From Lachnospiraceae bacterium (GTDB lineage Bacteria; Bacillota; Clostridia; Lachnospirales; Lachnospiraceae), in contig JAETRD010000001.1 in NCBI GenBank assembly GCA_021770345.1, positions 248,001 through 312,000 on the forward strand: a DNA stretch of 64,000 nt, in the 5' to 3' direction. The notes under the pieces were generated by a model. The model searched no databases. It was given only the letters and a program-made list of their open reading frames with translations, and was not told where the DNA came from. Below, one piece after another: positions 1 through 9,016 of the stretch. Each line of letters starts with the position of its first letter. Positions within the stretch are counted from its first letter, which is position 1. A program made the position numbers and the translations under genes.

Positions 1-80
1 CGCACATCATCCGCATTAAACGGCGTCACTTTGATCAGCCCTGCAATCCCTGTCTCCTCAAACTCAAATTTCTGTATCAT
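1..80 (-). CDS. RfbC-like sugar 3,5-epimerase, N-terminal fragment
   Basis: Only the first 26 codons lie in the window; the gene runs off the left edge. The start (MIQKFEFEETGIAGL) resembles the opening of dTDP-4-dehydrorhamnose 3,5-epimerase (RfbC) family proteins, which epimerise 4-keto-6-deoxy sugars. The ATG is preceded by a strong GGAGGGGG ribosome binding site. It follows three nucleotide-sugar genes on the same strand, so it probably acts on the 4-keto sugar made by the rfbF/rfbG products. The family call rests on a short stretch plus context. Confidence 0.6.
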   Translation of the reverse strand, partial: MIQKFEFEETGIAGLIKVTPFNADDV

Positions 81-124
81 AAACAACCCCCTCCAAAAAA
101 ATCTCCCCTGTGTCTTTTGTGCAG

Positions 125-1045
125 TTAGAAATTTTCTTCACGCTCTATCCAGTCCCTTGTGCGCCTGCATCCTTCCCCGAAGCTGACTTCGGCTTTAAAT
201 CCGGTGTCCGCCTCGGTTTTCGCGCAGTCAAAATCCGCGAGCGGCTGGTTCACGCCTGTAAAGGGGATATCGCCGAACATAAAATCCAGCTCCGGCGCGA
301 TTGCCGCCTTCATCTCCAGCAAAAACTCCTTCAGCGGTTTCGCCTGACCCGAACCGATCAGATATTCGCCAAACGGCCTTCCGTTCTCCCCGATCAGCCG
401 GAACGCCCGCGCCACATCGTCGATATACACAAAATCGTAATTCTGGGTGCCGGCCGTAAACTGCGGTGCCTCCCCGCAGATGCATTTCCGTATCGTCGTG
501 TTCACCATGCGCGGACTCTTCTCCCCGGCGCCGTACGCGTTGGTGATCATCGCCCACACAAGCTCTATCCCGAGATCCGCCGCCACCGGCTTGCACATCG
601 TATGGGCCGCGAGCTTGCCGCTCCCGTAGATATAGCCGAGTCCCGGCTTATTTTCCGGCTTAGACACCGCGCGCCAGGTCTCGATCTCCATAATGCTCCC
701 CGCGCCCACGAATCGGCTGCATCCAAGCGCCTTCGCCGCGCGCAGACAGTCCGCCGTCCATTTTGCGTTTTCAAGCTGCAAGCCCACATCGGCCCGCGCG
801 CTTCCCGCGGAGCCCGCCCACGCGAAATGGAAAAACGTGTCCCAGTCCCGATCCGTAATTTTCTCTGCAAGCTCCGCCGCGTTTGCAATATCAAACGGAC
901 AGCAGGTCACAAGACTGTTCCTTTGCAGATTTTCGCTGTGCGTCCCGTGCACCAGCGCGAGAACCTCGATTCCGTGCTCCGTCAGTTCCTTTACGACCGC
1001 GCTGCCGACAAACCCGTTCGCGCCCGATACGATTACTTTTTTCAT
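125..1045 (-). CDS. NAD-dependent sugar epimerase/dehydratase (SDR family)
   Basis: A 306-aa extended short-chain dehydrogenase/reductase. The N-terminus has the Rossmann signature GANGFVGSAVV (residues 8-18), and the YIYGSGKLA stretch near residue 138 supplies the catalytic Tyr-x-x-x-Lys (YGSGK). Such enzymes reduce or epimerise nucleotide-linked 4-keto sugars in the cytoplasm. It lies 11 bp downstream of rfbG, with GAGAGGA before the ATG, so it is co-transcribed and likely works on the CDP-4-keto-6-deoxyglucose made upstream. Whether it is a 4-reductase or an epimerase cannot be told from the sequence alone. Confidence 0.8.
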   Translation of the reverse strand: MKKVIVSGANGFVGSAVVKELTEHGIEVLALVHGTHSENLQRNSLVTCCPFDIANAAELAEKITDRDWDTFFHFAWAGSAGSARADVGLQLENAKWTADCLRAAKALGCSRFVGAGSIMEIETWRAVSKPENKPGLGYIYGSGKLAAHTMCKPVAADLGIELVWAMITNAYGAGEKSPRMVNTTIRKCICGEAPQFTAGTQNYDFVYIDDVARAFRLIGENGRPFGEYLIGSGQAKPLKEFLLEMKAAIAPELDFMFGDIPFTGVNQPLADFDCAKTEADTGFKAEVSFGEGCRRTRDWIEREENF

Positions 1046-1056
1046 ATCCGTCCTCT

Positions 1057-2109
1057 CTATTCCAGATAGCAGGCGATCTCACGCCGCATCTCGGCGCAGA
1101 TATCGCCCTTGCTCAGATACACCTTGCTCCACGCCGCGGTGTTTTCCACCGCATCGGCAATATGCCACTTCGGCCGCCAGCCCATCACGCGCTTGATTTT
1201 CGAGCAGTCCAGTTTCAGAAAACCCGCCTCGTGCGGCGCTCCCGGCTCCGAGACATCCTCCCATGCCGCCGGCGCTCCCCAGCTCTCGCAGAACAGGTCG
1301 GTCAGCTCTCCGGTCGTCACGCAGTCGCACTCGTCCGGCCCCACATTGTAGCTTCCCTCGTAGCGCGCCCGGTCGTGATACTGCAATTCTGCCAGCTTCA
1401 GATACGCGCAGACCGGCTCTAAGACGTGCTGGTACGGCCGGATGGACGCGGGATTGCGCACGATGATTTTCTTCCCCGCCTCCACGGCGCGCACGCAGTC
1501 CGGGATAATCCGGTCTTTGGCAAAGTCGCCGCCCCCGATGACGTTTCCGGCGCGGCAGGTAGAAATCGCCGTTCTCCCGTCCCCGAAAAACGACTGCCGG
1601 TAGGAATCCGTCACCAGCTCGGAACAGGATTTGGAATTGGAGTATGGGTCGTAGCCGTTTAAGATGTCGTTTTCCCGGTAGCCCCACTCCCACTCGTTGT
1701 TCTGATACACCTTGTCCGTCGTGACGTTGACAAACGATTTCACGCACGGGTGCAGCCGCACGGCCTCAAGGATATTGACCGTCCCCATCACATTCGCCTC
1801 GTAGGTGTATACCGGATTGACATAGCTCTCCCGCACGATCGGCTGCGCCGCCATATGAATGACAATCTCGGGCCGGTACTCGTCAAACACGCGGTTCAAA
1901 TGCGCGAGGTCGCGGATATCCCCGGTCACGGAGACCATTCCCTCCGCCATATTCGTCAGTTCAAACAGCGACGGCTCGGTGGGCGCCGCAAGCGCATATC
2001 CGACGACCTTCGCCCCCTGCTGTTTTAGCACCTCGCACATCCAGGTCCCCTTAAATCCGGTATGCCCCGTCACAAGCACGGTTTTATTCTGATAAAAACT
2101 TAAATCCAT
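1057..2109 (-). CDS. rfbG: CDP-glucose 4,6-dehydratase
   Basis: A 350-aa SDR-family protein, usual length for RfbG. The start carries the NAD-binding motif VTGHTGFKGTWM typical of CDP-glucose 4,6-dehydratases (Phe-Lys-Gly after the second Gly). Further on are TDKVYQN and the catalytic YDPYSNSKS (Tyr-x-x-x-Lys form). It converts CDP-glucose to CDP-4-keto-6-deoxyglucose, the entry point to CDP-linked 6-deoxy and 3,6-dideoxy hexoses. It lies 76 bp after the rfbF stop and has GGGAGA before its ATG. Pairing with rfbF makes the call firm. Confidence 0.93.
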   Translation of the reverse strand: MDLSFYQNKTVLVTGHTGFKGTWMCEVLKQQGAKVVGYALAAPTEPSLFELTNMAEGMVSVTGDIRDLAHLNRVFDEYRPEIVIHMAAQPIVRESYVNPVYTYEANVMGTVNILEAVRLHPCVKSFVNVTTDKVYQNNEWEWGYRENDILNGYDPYSNSKSCSELVTDSYRQSFFGDGRTAISTCRAGNVIGGGDFAKDRIIPDCVRAVEAGKKIIVRNPASIRPYQHVLEPVCAYLKLAELQYHDRARYEGSYNVGPDECDCVTTGELTDLFCESWGAPAAWEDVSEPGAPHEAGFLKLDCSKIKRVMGWRPKWHIADAVENTAAWSKVYLSKGDICAEMRREIACYLE

Positions 2110-2185
2110 CTCAATCTCCCTGATTTACATCTCATGAGCCGTTTTCCAGCTCCCCCGCAGGTTTATTTTCTGAAAATCGCCAAAC

Positions 2186-2962
2186 TTAATCCCAGACTTT
2201 CCAGGGGGCGCGGTTCTCCTCGAGCAGACCGTCAAGCATCGTCTTGTCGCGCAGCGTATCCATGCACTGCCAGAAGCCGTCGTGCTTGTAAGCCTGCAGC
2301 TGCCCCTCGGCCGCAAGGCGCTCTAACGGCTCCCGCTCAAACGTGGTGTCGTCTCCCTCGATATAGTCAATGACGTCCGGCTCCAGCACCATATAGCCGC
2401 CGTTAATCCAGCCGCCGTCCTCTTTCCGCTTCTCCGAAAACCTCTCAATCGCATTGTCCGCCGCGATGTCCATCGTTCCGAAACGTCCGCCCGGCTGAAT
2501 CGCCGTCATCGTCGCAAGCTTTCCGCTCTGCCTGTGAAACTCGTAGAGCTTTGCAAGATCGATATCGCAGACCCCGTCGCCGTAGGTCAGCATAAAGGTC
2601 TCCCCGCCGATATACTCCCGCACGCGCCGGATTCGCCCGCCGGTCATCGTGTTCAGTCCGGTGTCCACCACGGAGACTTTCCACGGCTCCGCCACATTGT
2701 TGTGCACCACCATCGAATTCTCCGCGGTAAAATCAAACGTGATATCCGAGCGGTGCAGATAGTAATTCGCAAAATATTCCTTGATCACCTGCTGCTTGTA
2801 GCCCGCGCAGATGACAAACTCGTTAAACCCGTAAGCGGAATATTCCTTCATAATGTGCCATAAAATCGGCTGATTCCCGATTTCAATCATCGGTTTTGGC
2901 TTCAGATGCGACTCTTCCGAGATTCTTGTCCCGAATCCGCCCGCCAGAATAACTACTTTCAT
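2186..2962 (-). CDS. rfbF: Glucose-1-phosphate cytidylyltransferase
   Basis: A 258-aa nucleotidyltransferase. It opens with the sugar-nucleotide pyrophosphorylase signature LAGGFGTRISEE followed by KPKPMIEIGNQPILWHIM, as in RfbF. It makes CDP-glucose from CTP and glucose-1-phosphate. It is the first gene of the minus-strand CDP-sugar operon (rfbF, rfbG, epimerase, RfbC-like) and has a good sigma-A-like promoter about 40 bp upstream. The ATG follows an AGAGGG ribosome binding site. An rfbH-type 3-dehydratase is not in the window, so the final sugar is unknown. Confidence 0.93.
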   Translation of the reverse strand: MKVVILAGGFGTRISEESHLKPKPMIEIGNQPILWHIMKEYSAYGFNEFVICAGYKQQVIKEYFANYYLHRSDITFDFTAENSMVVHNNVAEPWKVSVVDTGLNTMTGGRIRRVREYIGGETFMLTYGDGVCDIDLAKLYEFHRQSGKLATMTAIQPGGRFGTMDIAADNAIERFSEKRKEDGGWINGGYMVLEPDVIDYIEGDDTTFEREPLERLAAEGQLQAYKHDGFWQCMDTLRDKTMLDGLLEENRAPWKVWD

Positions 2963-3003
2963 TATATAATCCCTCTTTTTTCGCCATAATATCTTATCTT
3001 CCT

Positions 3004-3032
3004 ATTCTAACAATTGCGCCCCCAGATTGCAA
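3004..3032 (-). promoter_or_regulatory. Promoter of the rfbF operon
   Basis: On the minus strand TTGCAA (3027-3032) and TAGAAT (3004-3009) are separated by exactly 17 bp, a good sigma-A match, about 40 bp before the rfbF start codon. Confidence 0.6.
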
Positions 3033-3090
3033 GTTCTTTGTTATTCATCGCCGCCGCAGCCATTGCAAAACCGTACAATCTATGCTACGA

Positions 3091-3120
3091 TTGCAAAAAG
3101 CTGCCATTTACGATTGTATA
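3091..3120 (+). promoter_or_regulatory. Possible promoter of the plus-strand glycosyltransferase genes
   Basis: TTGCAA (3091-3096), an 18-bp spacer and TGTATA (3115-3120) lie about 55 bp before the gene at 3174. The match is moderate. The intergenic region also repeats ATTGCAAAA twice and holds a small dyad (GTGTCAC-GAA-GTAACAC) near 3137-3153, which could be a regulator site. Confidence 0.35.
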
Positions 3121-3173
3121 AATTGATGCATTCGAGGTGTCACGAAGTAACACTTTTTTATCTGTGAGGGTTT

Positions 3174-4121
3174 ATGAAAAATATTATTGGAGAATCTTAT
3201 TATTACCTGAAATATATGCTTCGAAACAAGCTGCGCGCAAAATACGGCGACGCCGACTGGCTCTATGCCCATTATGCCGGAAAGCCTTACTGGGATACCG
3301 ACACGTTAAACCGAAAAGTCGCCGGTCTGATCTCGTCCGGCACGCCCTTTATGATGGGGCGTTTCGGCGCGGTAGAGCTTTTTAATATGCGCACGGACGA
3401 ATTTCGCCGCAGCAAAAACGCCGCAAAGGCCTGCAGCCAGCTCTACACCAACGCGGGATTTTTCCCGAACGATACCGCGCTGCTCCCCCGATTCAACGAT
3501 GTCATGAAAGAAGCCTGCGGCCAGCTCGATATCCTGGGCGTCTGGCAAAATTCCTGTGAAGATTATTATATCCGCAAATACTGCAAAAATCTCAAAGCCA
3601 CCGCAAAACTTATCTCGATCGAACCCTGGCGGAACGACTTCCCCTGGTCTTCGGCGCTTGCGGGCAAGCGCGTGCTCATTGTACACCCGTTTGAGGATTC
3701 CATTCGACAGCAATACAAAAATTACGATAAGCTTTTTCAAAATCCCAAGATGCTGCCGAAGTTTGAGCTTTTGACCCTAAAAGCCGTCCAGACTTCCGGG
3801 GACGCTTCCGATTCCCGCTTTGCGGACTGGTTTGAGGCGCTCGACTGGATGTGCGGCGAGTGCGACAAGCGCGATTTTGATATCGCGCTCTTAGGCTGCG
3901 GCGCTTACGGTTTCCCGCTCGCGGCCCACATCAAAAAAACGGGCAGGCAGGCGATTCACCTCGGCGGCTGCCTGCAGATTCTGTTCGGTCTGCGCGGCAA
4001 GCGCTGGGACGAGATGGAGCCCGATATCGTCGCCATGTACAATGAATACTGGCATTACCCGCTCGCAAACGAGGTGCCCGCCGGAAGCGGCGCCATCGAG
4101 GGCGGAACTTACTGGAAATAA
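3174..4121 (+). CDS. GT-D-like glycosyltransferase-related protein
   Basis: A 315-aa protein with no signal peptide. The central MGRFGAVELF (about residue 61) resembles the RFGxGE-type motif of GT-D-fold glycosyltransferases (DUF1792 group). Near the C-terminus, LGCGAYGFPLAAH and AIHLGGCLQILFGLRGKRW are features I associate with polysaccharide-locus proteins of this kind. It starts a plus-strand group with a second glycosyltransferase-like gene and an acyltransferase, and diverges from the CDP-sugar operon, so it probably helps assemble a surface glycan. Donor and acceptor are unknown. A non-catalytic sugar-binding role is possible. Confidence 0.55.
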   Translation: MKNIIGESYYYLKYMLRNKLRAKYGDADWLYAHYAGKPYWDTDTLNRKVAGLISSGTPFMMGRFGAVELFNMRTDEFRRSKNAAKACSQLYTNAGFFPNDTALLPRFNDVMKEACGQLDILGVWQNSCEDYYIRKYCKNLKATAKLISIEPWRNDFPWSSALAGKRVLIVHPFEDSIRQQYKNYDKLFQNPKMLPKFELLTLKAVQTSGDASDSRFADWFEALDWMCGECDKRDFDIALLGCGAYGFPLAAHIKKTGRQAIHLGGCLQILFGLRGKRWDEMEPDIVAMYNEYWHYPLANEVPAGSGAIEGGTYWK

Positions 4122-4141
4122 TATCATTTTAGGAGGCTTTT

Positions 4142-5131
4142 ATGTCACACACCGTTCCCGTCATTATCCACCACGAAACCGGAGCCAAAAAGCAGTCCGG
4201 CGGCAAAAAAAATCAGGAATACCTGCGCTACTGTATCGAACAGGCCGCAAAGTATAATAAAACGGTCGTACTGCTCGGCGACGAAAATAACCGCGCCTGG
4301 TGCGGCGACTGGCACCATGTGAACGAGTTTCCCTCCGCGCGCTATGAGGCTTTCGCGAAAGTTTTCCAAAACTTTTCCGCCTACCCGGATTCCTGGGCGG
4401 TCAGCTTTTTCAAGCGCTTTTTTCTGATTTATGAATTTCTGGTTAAGGAAGACTTCGCGGACTGCGTGATCTTAGACAGCGATATTCTGGTTTACGTCGA
4501 TTTCAGCAGCTATGCCCCTTTTGCGGCCTGTGACGTCGCCCTCGAAATTCCGGAAAATCAGAATCTTCCCGGTGGCCCTGCCGGAAACGGCATGCGCCAG
4601 ACCGCATGCGCCGGTATTTCTTATTTCAAGCGGGATGCGCTCGCGGCGTTCCTTGATTACTGCATTGAGACATACGCAAATCACGCAAACGACATTCGAA
4701 AGAAATGGGAGTTTCATCAAAAATACCACCTGCCGGGCGGCGTCGGGGAGATGTGCCTGCTCTACCGGTGGACAAGAACCCTGCCCGAAGATAAAGTGTT
4801 GAATCTGCTGATCCCCCATGAGAATACCGTGTTTGATCTGAATATGTGCATCCCGGAGTGCTACCGCCCCGGGGAGTATGAGCACGACGCACTGCTCCGC
4901 ATCAAACGGCTGCGCTGGCAGAACGGCGAACCTTACTGCAAGCGCCTTTCGGACGGGCAGCTGATTCGTTTTAACGCGCTGCATTTCGTGGATATATCCA
5001 AGCTGTATATGTACGATTTTTTTACCGCGCAGAAAATTTCGTTTCCCGTGCGCGTCACAGGATTCCTGTGGCATATGCGGAGCATCCTTGCGAGTATCAA
5101 ACACGGGGATTTTCATCCCTTCCGCAGATAA
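4142..5131 (+). CDS. Glycosyltransferase-like protein (DxD motif)
   Basis: A 329-aa cytoplasmic protein. CVILDSDILVYVDF (about residues 111-124) is a classic GT-A-type DxD metal/nucleotide-sugar site at the end of a hydrophobic strand. The later NALHFVDISK could supply a second metal-binding His-Val-Asp. The fold is reminiscent of GT8-like enzymes, but I do not recognise an exact family. The ATG has AGGAGG 6 bp upstream and lies 20 bp after the preceding stop, so the two genes are co-transcribed. The likely role is transfer of one sugar in surface glycan synthesis. Confidence 0.55.
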   Translation: MSHTVPVIIHHETGAKKQSGGKKNQEYLRYCIEQAAKYNKTVVLLGDENNRAWCGDWHHVNEFPSARYEAFAKVFQNFSAYPDSWAVSFFKRFFLIYEFLVKEDFADCVILDSDILVYVDFSSYAPFAACDVALEIPENQNLPGGPAGNGMRQTACAGISYFKRDALAAFLDYCIETYANHANDIRKKWEFHQKYHLPGGVGEMCLLYRWTRTLPEDKVLNLLIPHENTVFDLNMCIPECYRPGEYEHDALLRIKRLRWQNGEPYCKRLSDGQLIRFNALHFVDISKLYMYDFFTAQKISFPVRVTGFLWHMRSILASIKHGDFHPFRR

Positions 5132-5171
5132 TACACTGCCGGAGATTTTTTCCGGGACAAAGGAGATTATT

Positions 5172-6215
5172 ATGAAGAAAGAACGTTCCTCCAATTTCGA
5201 ACTGCTGCGCCTGCTGTGCATCTTTGGGATTCTTGTGATGCACACCTTCGCGGGAATCGACACGACCGTAAGCACGCAAAACCTTCTGATTCAGGTTTTC
5301 TGCAATTCCCTGTTCAACACGGGCGTCACCTGTTTTGTGCTGATTTCCGGCTATTTCGGCATCCGCTTTGACCTCGCAAAGCTTGTGCGGCTCGATCTGA
5401 TGATCATCTTCTTTACGCTGGCCGGAAATCTGCTTCTCGGCGATTTCGGCATAAAGACGCTGATCAAATCCTGCATCCCGGTGATCTCGCGGCAGTACTG
5501 GTTTATCTCCTGCTATTTTGTCCTCTGCATTCTGGCGCCGTACTTAAACCAGATTCCCGAGAAAATGAAAAAAGAGCAGTTTCGAACGCTGCTCCTTGTG
5601 CTTCTCCTGATTTTTTCGCTTATCCCGACCGTCACCACCTACGACATCATGCAGGACGCCGGCAAAGGCCTTGTGGATTTCGTGATGATTTACCTGATCG
5701 GACGCTATCTGGCGCTCTACTGCAGCGGGCCGCTCCGGATTCGTCGGCTCTTAGCCGGCATCGTGCTCTCCGTCGGCGTTATTTTCGCGGCCGACGGCGC
5801 CCGCTCTCTCGCCTCCGGCGTGATCTATACCACGTTTGCCAGAGACTGTTCCGTCTTTATCATCTTCGCATCGGTTCTGCTTTTGCTGCTGTTTCAGGAG
5901 CTGCATTTCAAAAACGGAGTCATCAACCGGGCCGCCGGCAATGTGCTTGCCGTCTATGTCCTCGACGGGTTTCTGCGCGCCTTTCTAAACCGCTATATCG
6001 ACTGGGAACTGTACGCCGGGAAATGGTATCTGATTTTCCTCGTGTTCGCTTATGTGTTTGTCGTGATACTTGCCGCAATTCTCGCAAACGAGCTCCGCAG
6101 GTTCACAATCGGGCGTATCGAGCCTTGGCTGTCGGAGCGCATCGTGCGGCTGTGGAACCGGCTGCGCACATGGCTGCTGCGCCTCGCCGATAAGGCGCCG
6201 GCATTTTTTTCGTGA
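5172..6215 (+). CDS. Acyltransferase 3 family membrane protein
   Basis: A 347-aa polytopic membrane protein. The N-terminus SNFELLRLLCIFGILVMH is the hallmark of acyltransferase-3 (OafA/NodX type) proteins, with the catalytic His in the first membrane helix; about nine or ten further hydrophobic segments follow. These enzymes move acetyl or other acyl groups onto exported glycans. I chose the ATG at 5172 because AGGAG lies 8 bp upstream and the protein then begins as the family usually does; an in-frame start at 5088 would overlap the previous gene. It probably decorates the glycan made by its neighbours. Confidence 0.85.
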   Translation: MKKERSSNFELLRLLCIFGILVMHTFAGIDTTVSTQNLLIQVFCNSLFNTGVTCFVLISGYFGIRFDLAKLVRLDLMIIFFTLAGNLLLGDFGIKTLIKSCIPVISRQYWFISCYFVLCILAPYLNQIPEKMKKEQFRTLLLVLLLIFSLIPTVTTYDIMQDAGKGLVDFVMIYLIGRYLALYCSGPLRIRRLLAGIVLSVGVIFAADGARSLASGVIYTTFARDCSVFIIFASVLLLLLFQELHFKNGVINRAAGNVLAVYVLDGFLRAFLNRYIDWELYAGKWYLIFLVFAYVFVVILAAILANELRRFTIGRIEPWLSERIVRLWNRLRTWLLRLADKAPAFFS

Positions 6216-6233
6216 CGCTGCTGAAAACGCCGG

Positions 6234-6259
6234 TTCGGTTTGTTCCTCCACAAACCGGA
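6234..6259 (+). terminator. Hairpin after the acyltransferase gene
   Basis: CGGTTTGT (6236-6243) pairs with ACAAACCG (6250-6257) around a 6-base loop; a wobble and an A-T pair extend the stem. It follows the stop by about 20 bp. There is no clear T-run after it, so intrinsic termination is only suggested. Confidence 0.35.
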
Positions 6260-6322
6260 ATATGTAAAAATCTGCAAATCGGATGGAAGTACCACAAAAC
6301 TAATATCATTTTGTGATTGGGA

Positions 6323-6351
6323 TTGTATTTCGGGCAGCTTCAATATATAAT
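6323..6351 (+). promoter_or_regulatory. Promoter of the DUF4143 ATPase gene
   Basis: TTGTAT (6323-6328), a 17-bp spacer and a perfect TATAAT (6346-6351). A direct repeat (CTTCAATA...AAAAATGTGA, twice between 6338 and 6394) overlaps the -10 and the leader and could be a regulatory site. Confidence 0.65.
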
Positions 6352-6405
6352 AAAAATGTGATTATATAACACAAAAACTTCAATAAAAATGTGAGAATTG
6401 AGTCT

Positions 6406-7743
6406 ATGGAACGATTTATATTGAAAAAGCTACTGAACTGGAAGAATTCTCCTTATCGCAAGCCTCTGATCCTAAAAGGTATACGTCAGGTTGGAAAGAC
6501 TTGGATTCTGAAGGAGTTCGGTAAACGTTACTATGAAAATACCGCCTATTTTAACTTTGATGAAAATGAGGAATACAAGCAGTTCTTTGAGACCACCAAA
6601 GACGTTGATCGCATCCTGCAAAATCTGATGCTGGCCAGCGGCCAGAAAATTCTGCAAGAAAAGACCCTCATTATCTTTGATGAAGTGCAGGACTGCCCAA
6701 AGGTCATAAATTCCATGAAATATTTTTGTGAGAACGCCCCGCAGTATCATATTGCCTGCGCCGGTTCCCTGTTAGGCATTACTCTGGCAAAACCATCCTC
6801 CTTCCCGGTAGGCAAGGTCAACTTCATGCAGATTGACCCCATGACTTTTGAAGAATTTCTTCTTGCCAACGGTGATGATAATCTGTTGGCGTTTTTGGAA
6901 AGCCGGAACGCTATTGAGCTGATCCCCGATGCGTTCTTCAATCCTCTGTGTGAGAAATTAAAAATGTACTATGTCACTGGCGGTATGCCGGAATCCATAT
7001 TAATGTGGACGGAAGCTCGTGATGTTTCTGCTATGCAGGAAGCCTTGTCTGGTATTATCGGTGCCTATGAACGTGACTTTGCAAAGCATCCTAACATCAG
7101 CGAGTTCCCAAAGATCTCTATGATCTGGAAGTCTGTTCCGTCTCAGTTGGCGAGGGAAAACAAGAAATTCATTTACAAGGTTGTCAAAGAAGGGGCAAGA
7201 GCCCGTGAATATGAAGATGCTCTGCAATGGCTGGTAAACGCCGGATTAGTGCATAAGATCTACCGCAGTTCCGCCCCTGGTTTACCGGTGGCAGCTTATG
7301 ACGATTTGTCTGCTTTTAAGATTTATCTGGCAGATGTGGGTCTGCTTCGCCGTCTGGCACAGCTGGCTCCTACCGCTTTCGGTGAGGGCAACCGCCTGTT
7401 CACCGAGTTCAAAGGTGCATTGACCGAAAACTATGTATTACAGACCCTGATTACACAGTTCGAAGTGACTCCTCGCTACTGGACACAGACCAATCCTCCG
7501 TATGAAGTGGATTTCCTGATCCAGAGAGAGAATGATATTTTCCCTGTTGAGGTCAAATCTGAAGCTAACACATCTGGCAAGAGTCTCAAGAAGTTCCGGG
7601 AACTGTTCCCGGATAAAGTGAAACTCCGTATCAGATTCTCTCTGAATAATCTGAAGCTGGATGATGATGTGCTAAACATCCCTCTGTTCATGGCAGATCA
7701 GGCAGATCGATTGATCGGGCTGGCATTGGAGAAGCAGCTGTAG
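6406..7743 (+). CDS. AAA ATPase with DUF4143 C-terminal domain
   Basis: A 445-aa protein with an AAA_14 type P-loop domain: Walker A GIRQVGKTW (about residue 27) and Walker B LIIFDEVQDCP (about residue 90). A DUF4143 domain follows, with the conserved late block YEVDFLIQRENDIFPVEVKS that resembles a PD-(D/E)xK-type core. The family is widespread in gut bacteria, and its role is not settled; mobile-element or defence-related functions have been suggested. I prefer the ATG at 6406 (MERFILKKLL) over GTG at 6391 because it matches the usual family start. It has its own promoter and is less GC-rich than its neighbours, consistent with transfer as a single gene. Confidence 0.85.
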   Translation: MERFILKKLLNWKNSPYRKPLILKGIRQVGKTWILKEFGKRYYENTAYFNFDENEEYKQFFETTKDVDRILQNLMLASGQKILQEKTLIIFDEVQDCPKVINSMKYFCENAPQYHIACAGSLLGITLAKPSSFPVGKVNFMQIDPMTFEEFLLANGDDNLLAFLESRNAIELIPDAFFNPLCEKLKMYYVTGGMPESILMWTEARDVSAMQEALSGIIGAYERDFAKHPNISEFPKISMIWKSVPSQLARENKKFIYKVVKEGARAREYEDALQWLVNAGLVHKIYRSSAPGLPVAAYDDLSAFKIYLADVGLLRRLAQLAPTAFGEGNRLFTEFKGALTENYVLQTLITQFEVTPRYWTQTNPPYEVDFLIQRENDIFPVEVKSEANTSGKSLKKFRELFPDKVKLRIRFSLNNLKLDDDVLNIPLFMADQADRLIGLALEKQL

Positions 7744-7762
7744 CCGTCCCCGTCATGGAACA

Positions 7763-7828
7763 AAAAAGGGCTGCCGTTCGCAAAACACATGACTGAAACG
7801 AAACGTGAATGCAAACAGCGCCCTTTTT
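7763..7828. terminator. Candidate bidirectional terminator between convergent genes
   Basis: An A-run plus GGGC (7762-7771) faces GCCC plus a T-run (7820-7828) across a long loop, between two genes that point at each other. The outer stem is short, so this is a weak call based mainly on position. Confidence 0.35.
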
Positions 7829-7837
7829 CTGCCTCGA

Positions 7838-8932
7838 CTACTCGATGACCAGGTCTTCCCAGTCATCCACCGGCACAAAGCCGATGTAAGTCTTACCCGT
7901 ATTCAGTGTGATCTCCTCGCCTGTCACGTTATTGTAGTAGCGCGTTGGAGACGTCATATCACTCTTTTCCCATCTCACATAGACCGCCTTTCCGTTGGTC
8001 ACATAATAACCGTATCCGGTACTCACACAGTCAAAGATGCAGTAACCGTGCTCGTCGTACTGGGTGAAGCCGCAACTCTGAATCAGAAGATTCTTAAAGC
8101 AGAGCTGCGCGTTGTCATTGCCCGGATCCACATGGGCTTTTCCGTACTCGGAATAGTAATACATTCCGTCGTCGGCATTGTATTCCAGGAAAGAACCGTT
8201 GTGCGGAAACGGCAGATCGATCGTCGTCGCATCGATCACTTCCGCCTCATCCGAGAGGTCCACCGGATTGCTCTCGCCGGCAAACTGATAATGCGCGCCC
8301 GGATAGTAGGAATTGTACTCCTTCTCCACGCTGCTGTTTGCAAAATTCTTCTCCATATCGCCGGGCAGGATGTACTCGGTATACTCTCTGGACTTTCCGT
8401 TGTCCACGCGGGAGAAGGTTCCGCTGAAATTATTCACGGACGGCTCCGCCATATACTCGTCGATGTAGAACGGTCCGCCGTCATGGCAGAGAATCGCGTT
8501 CCACTCCGCGGAGAGAATCACGTTCGTCGGACGCACGCTTCGAATACTTCCGATCTGGTCCACGCTCTCGTAATCCTTATACAGCGCCATAAATCTGGTA
8601 ATGCGCCCGTTCATCGTACTGTTCATCATCTCGTAGACAATATCCGCTTTCGACAACCCGTAATGCGGCAGCGCGATCGACTCGTTGTCCACCATAACGG
8701 CAATCGGACGCTGATTCTTCAGGTCTTCGCCAATCAGCTCGTTTGTCAGCTCACTGCGGTACATTCCGTCGGGCAGCACCTCCGCCTCCACAATCTCAGC
8801 TTCCTCCGTTTCAGTCCCGGCAACTTCCTCCGTCACTTCCGTGGATACTACTTCGTCTTCTTTGTTCCCGCAGGCCGCAAGCGAAATGCTCAGCGCAAAT
8901 GCCGCCAACAGGAGTGCTTTTCTTCTTTTCAC
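7838..8932 (-). CDS. DUF3048 lipoprotein (YerB-like)
   Basis: A 364-aa exported lipoprotein. The N-terminus has a KRRK stretch, a hydrophobic core and a lipobox ending LAAC, so it should be lipidated and held on the outer face of the membrane. The body matches DUF3048 (YerB type): RPIAVMVDNES, IGSIRSVRPT and the C-terminal WEKSDMTSPTRYYN. The function of the family is not established. I chose the GTG at 8932 because GAGAGG lies about 8 bp upstream and the signal peptide then has normal length; an upstream ATG at 8995 would add 21 residues. It has its own promoter and a leader hairpin. Confidence 0.85.
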   Translation of the reverse strand: MKRRKALLLAAFALSISLAACGNKEDEVVSTEVTEEVAGTETEEAEIVEAEVLPDGMYRSELTNELIGEDLKNQRPIAVMVDNESIALPHYGLSKADIVYEMMNSTMNGRITRFMALYKDYESVDQIGSIRSVRPTNVILSAEWNAILCHDGGPFYIDEYMAEPSVNNFSGTFSRVDNGKSREYTEYILPGDMEKNFANSSVEKEYNSYYPGAHYQFAGESNPVDLSDEAEVIDATTIDLPFPHNGSFLEYNADDGMYYYSEYGKAHVDPGNDNAQLCFKNLLIQSCGFTQYDEHGYCIFDCVSTGYGYYVTNGKAVYVRWEKSDMTSPTRYYNNVTGEEITLNTGKTYIGFVPVDDWEDLVIE

Positions 8933-9016
8933 TGTAAAATACCTCTCAGACTTTTCATTACTGCGTATGATATTCACTATCTTTACGCGCAACACACATT
9001 ATGCTCTTTGCAGTGC

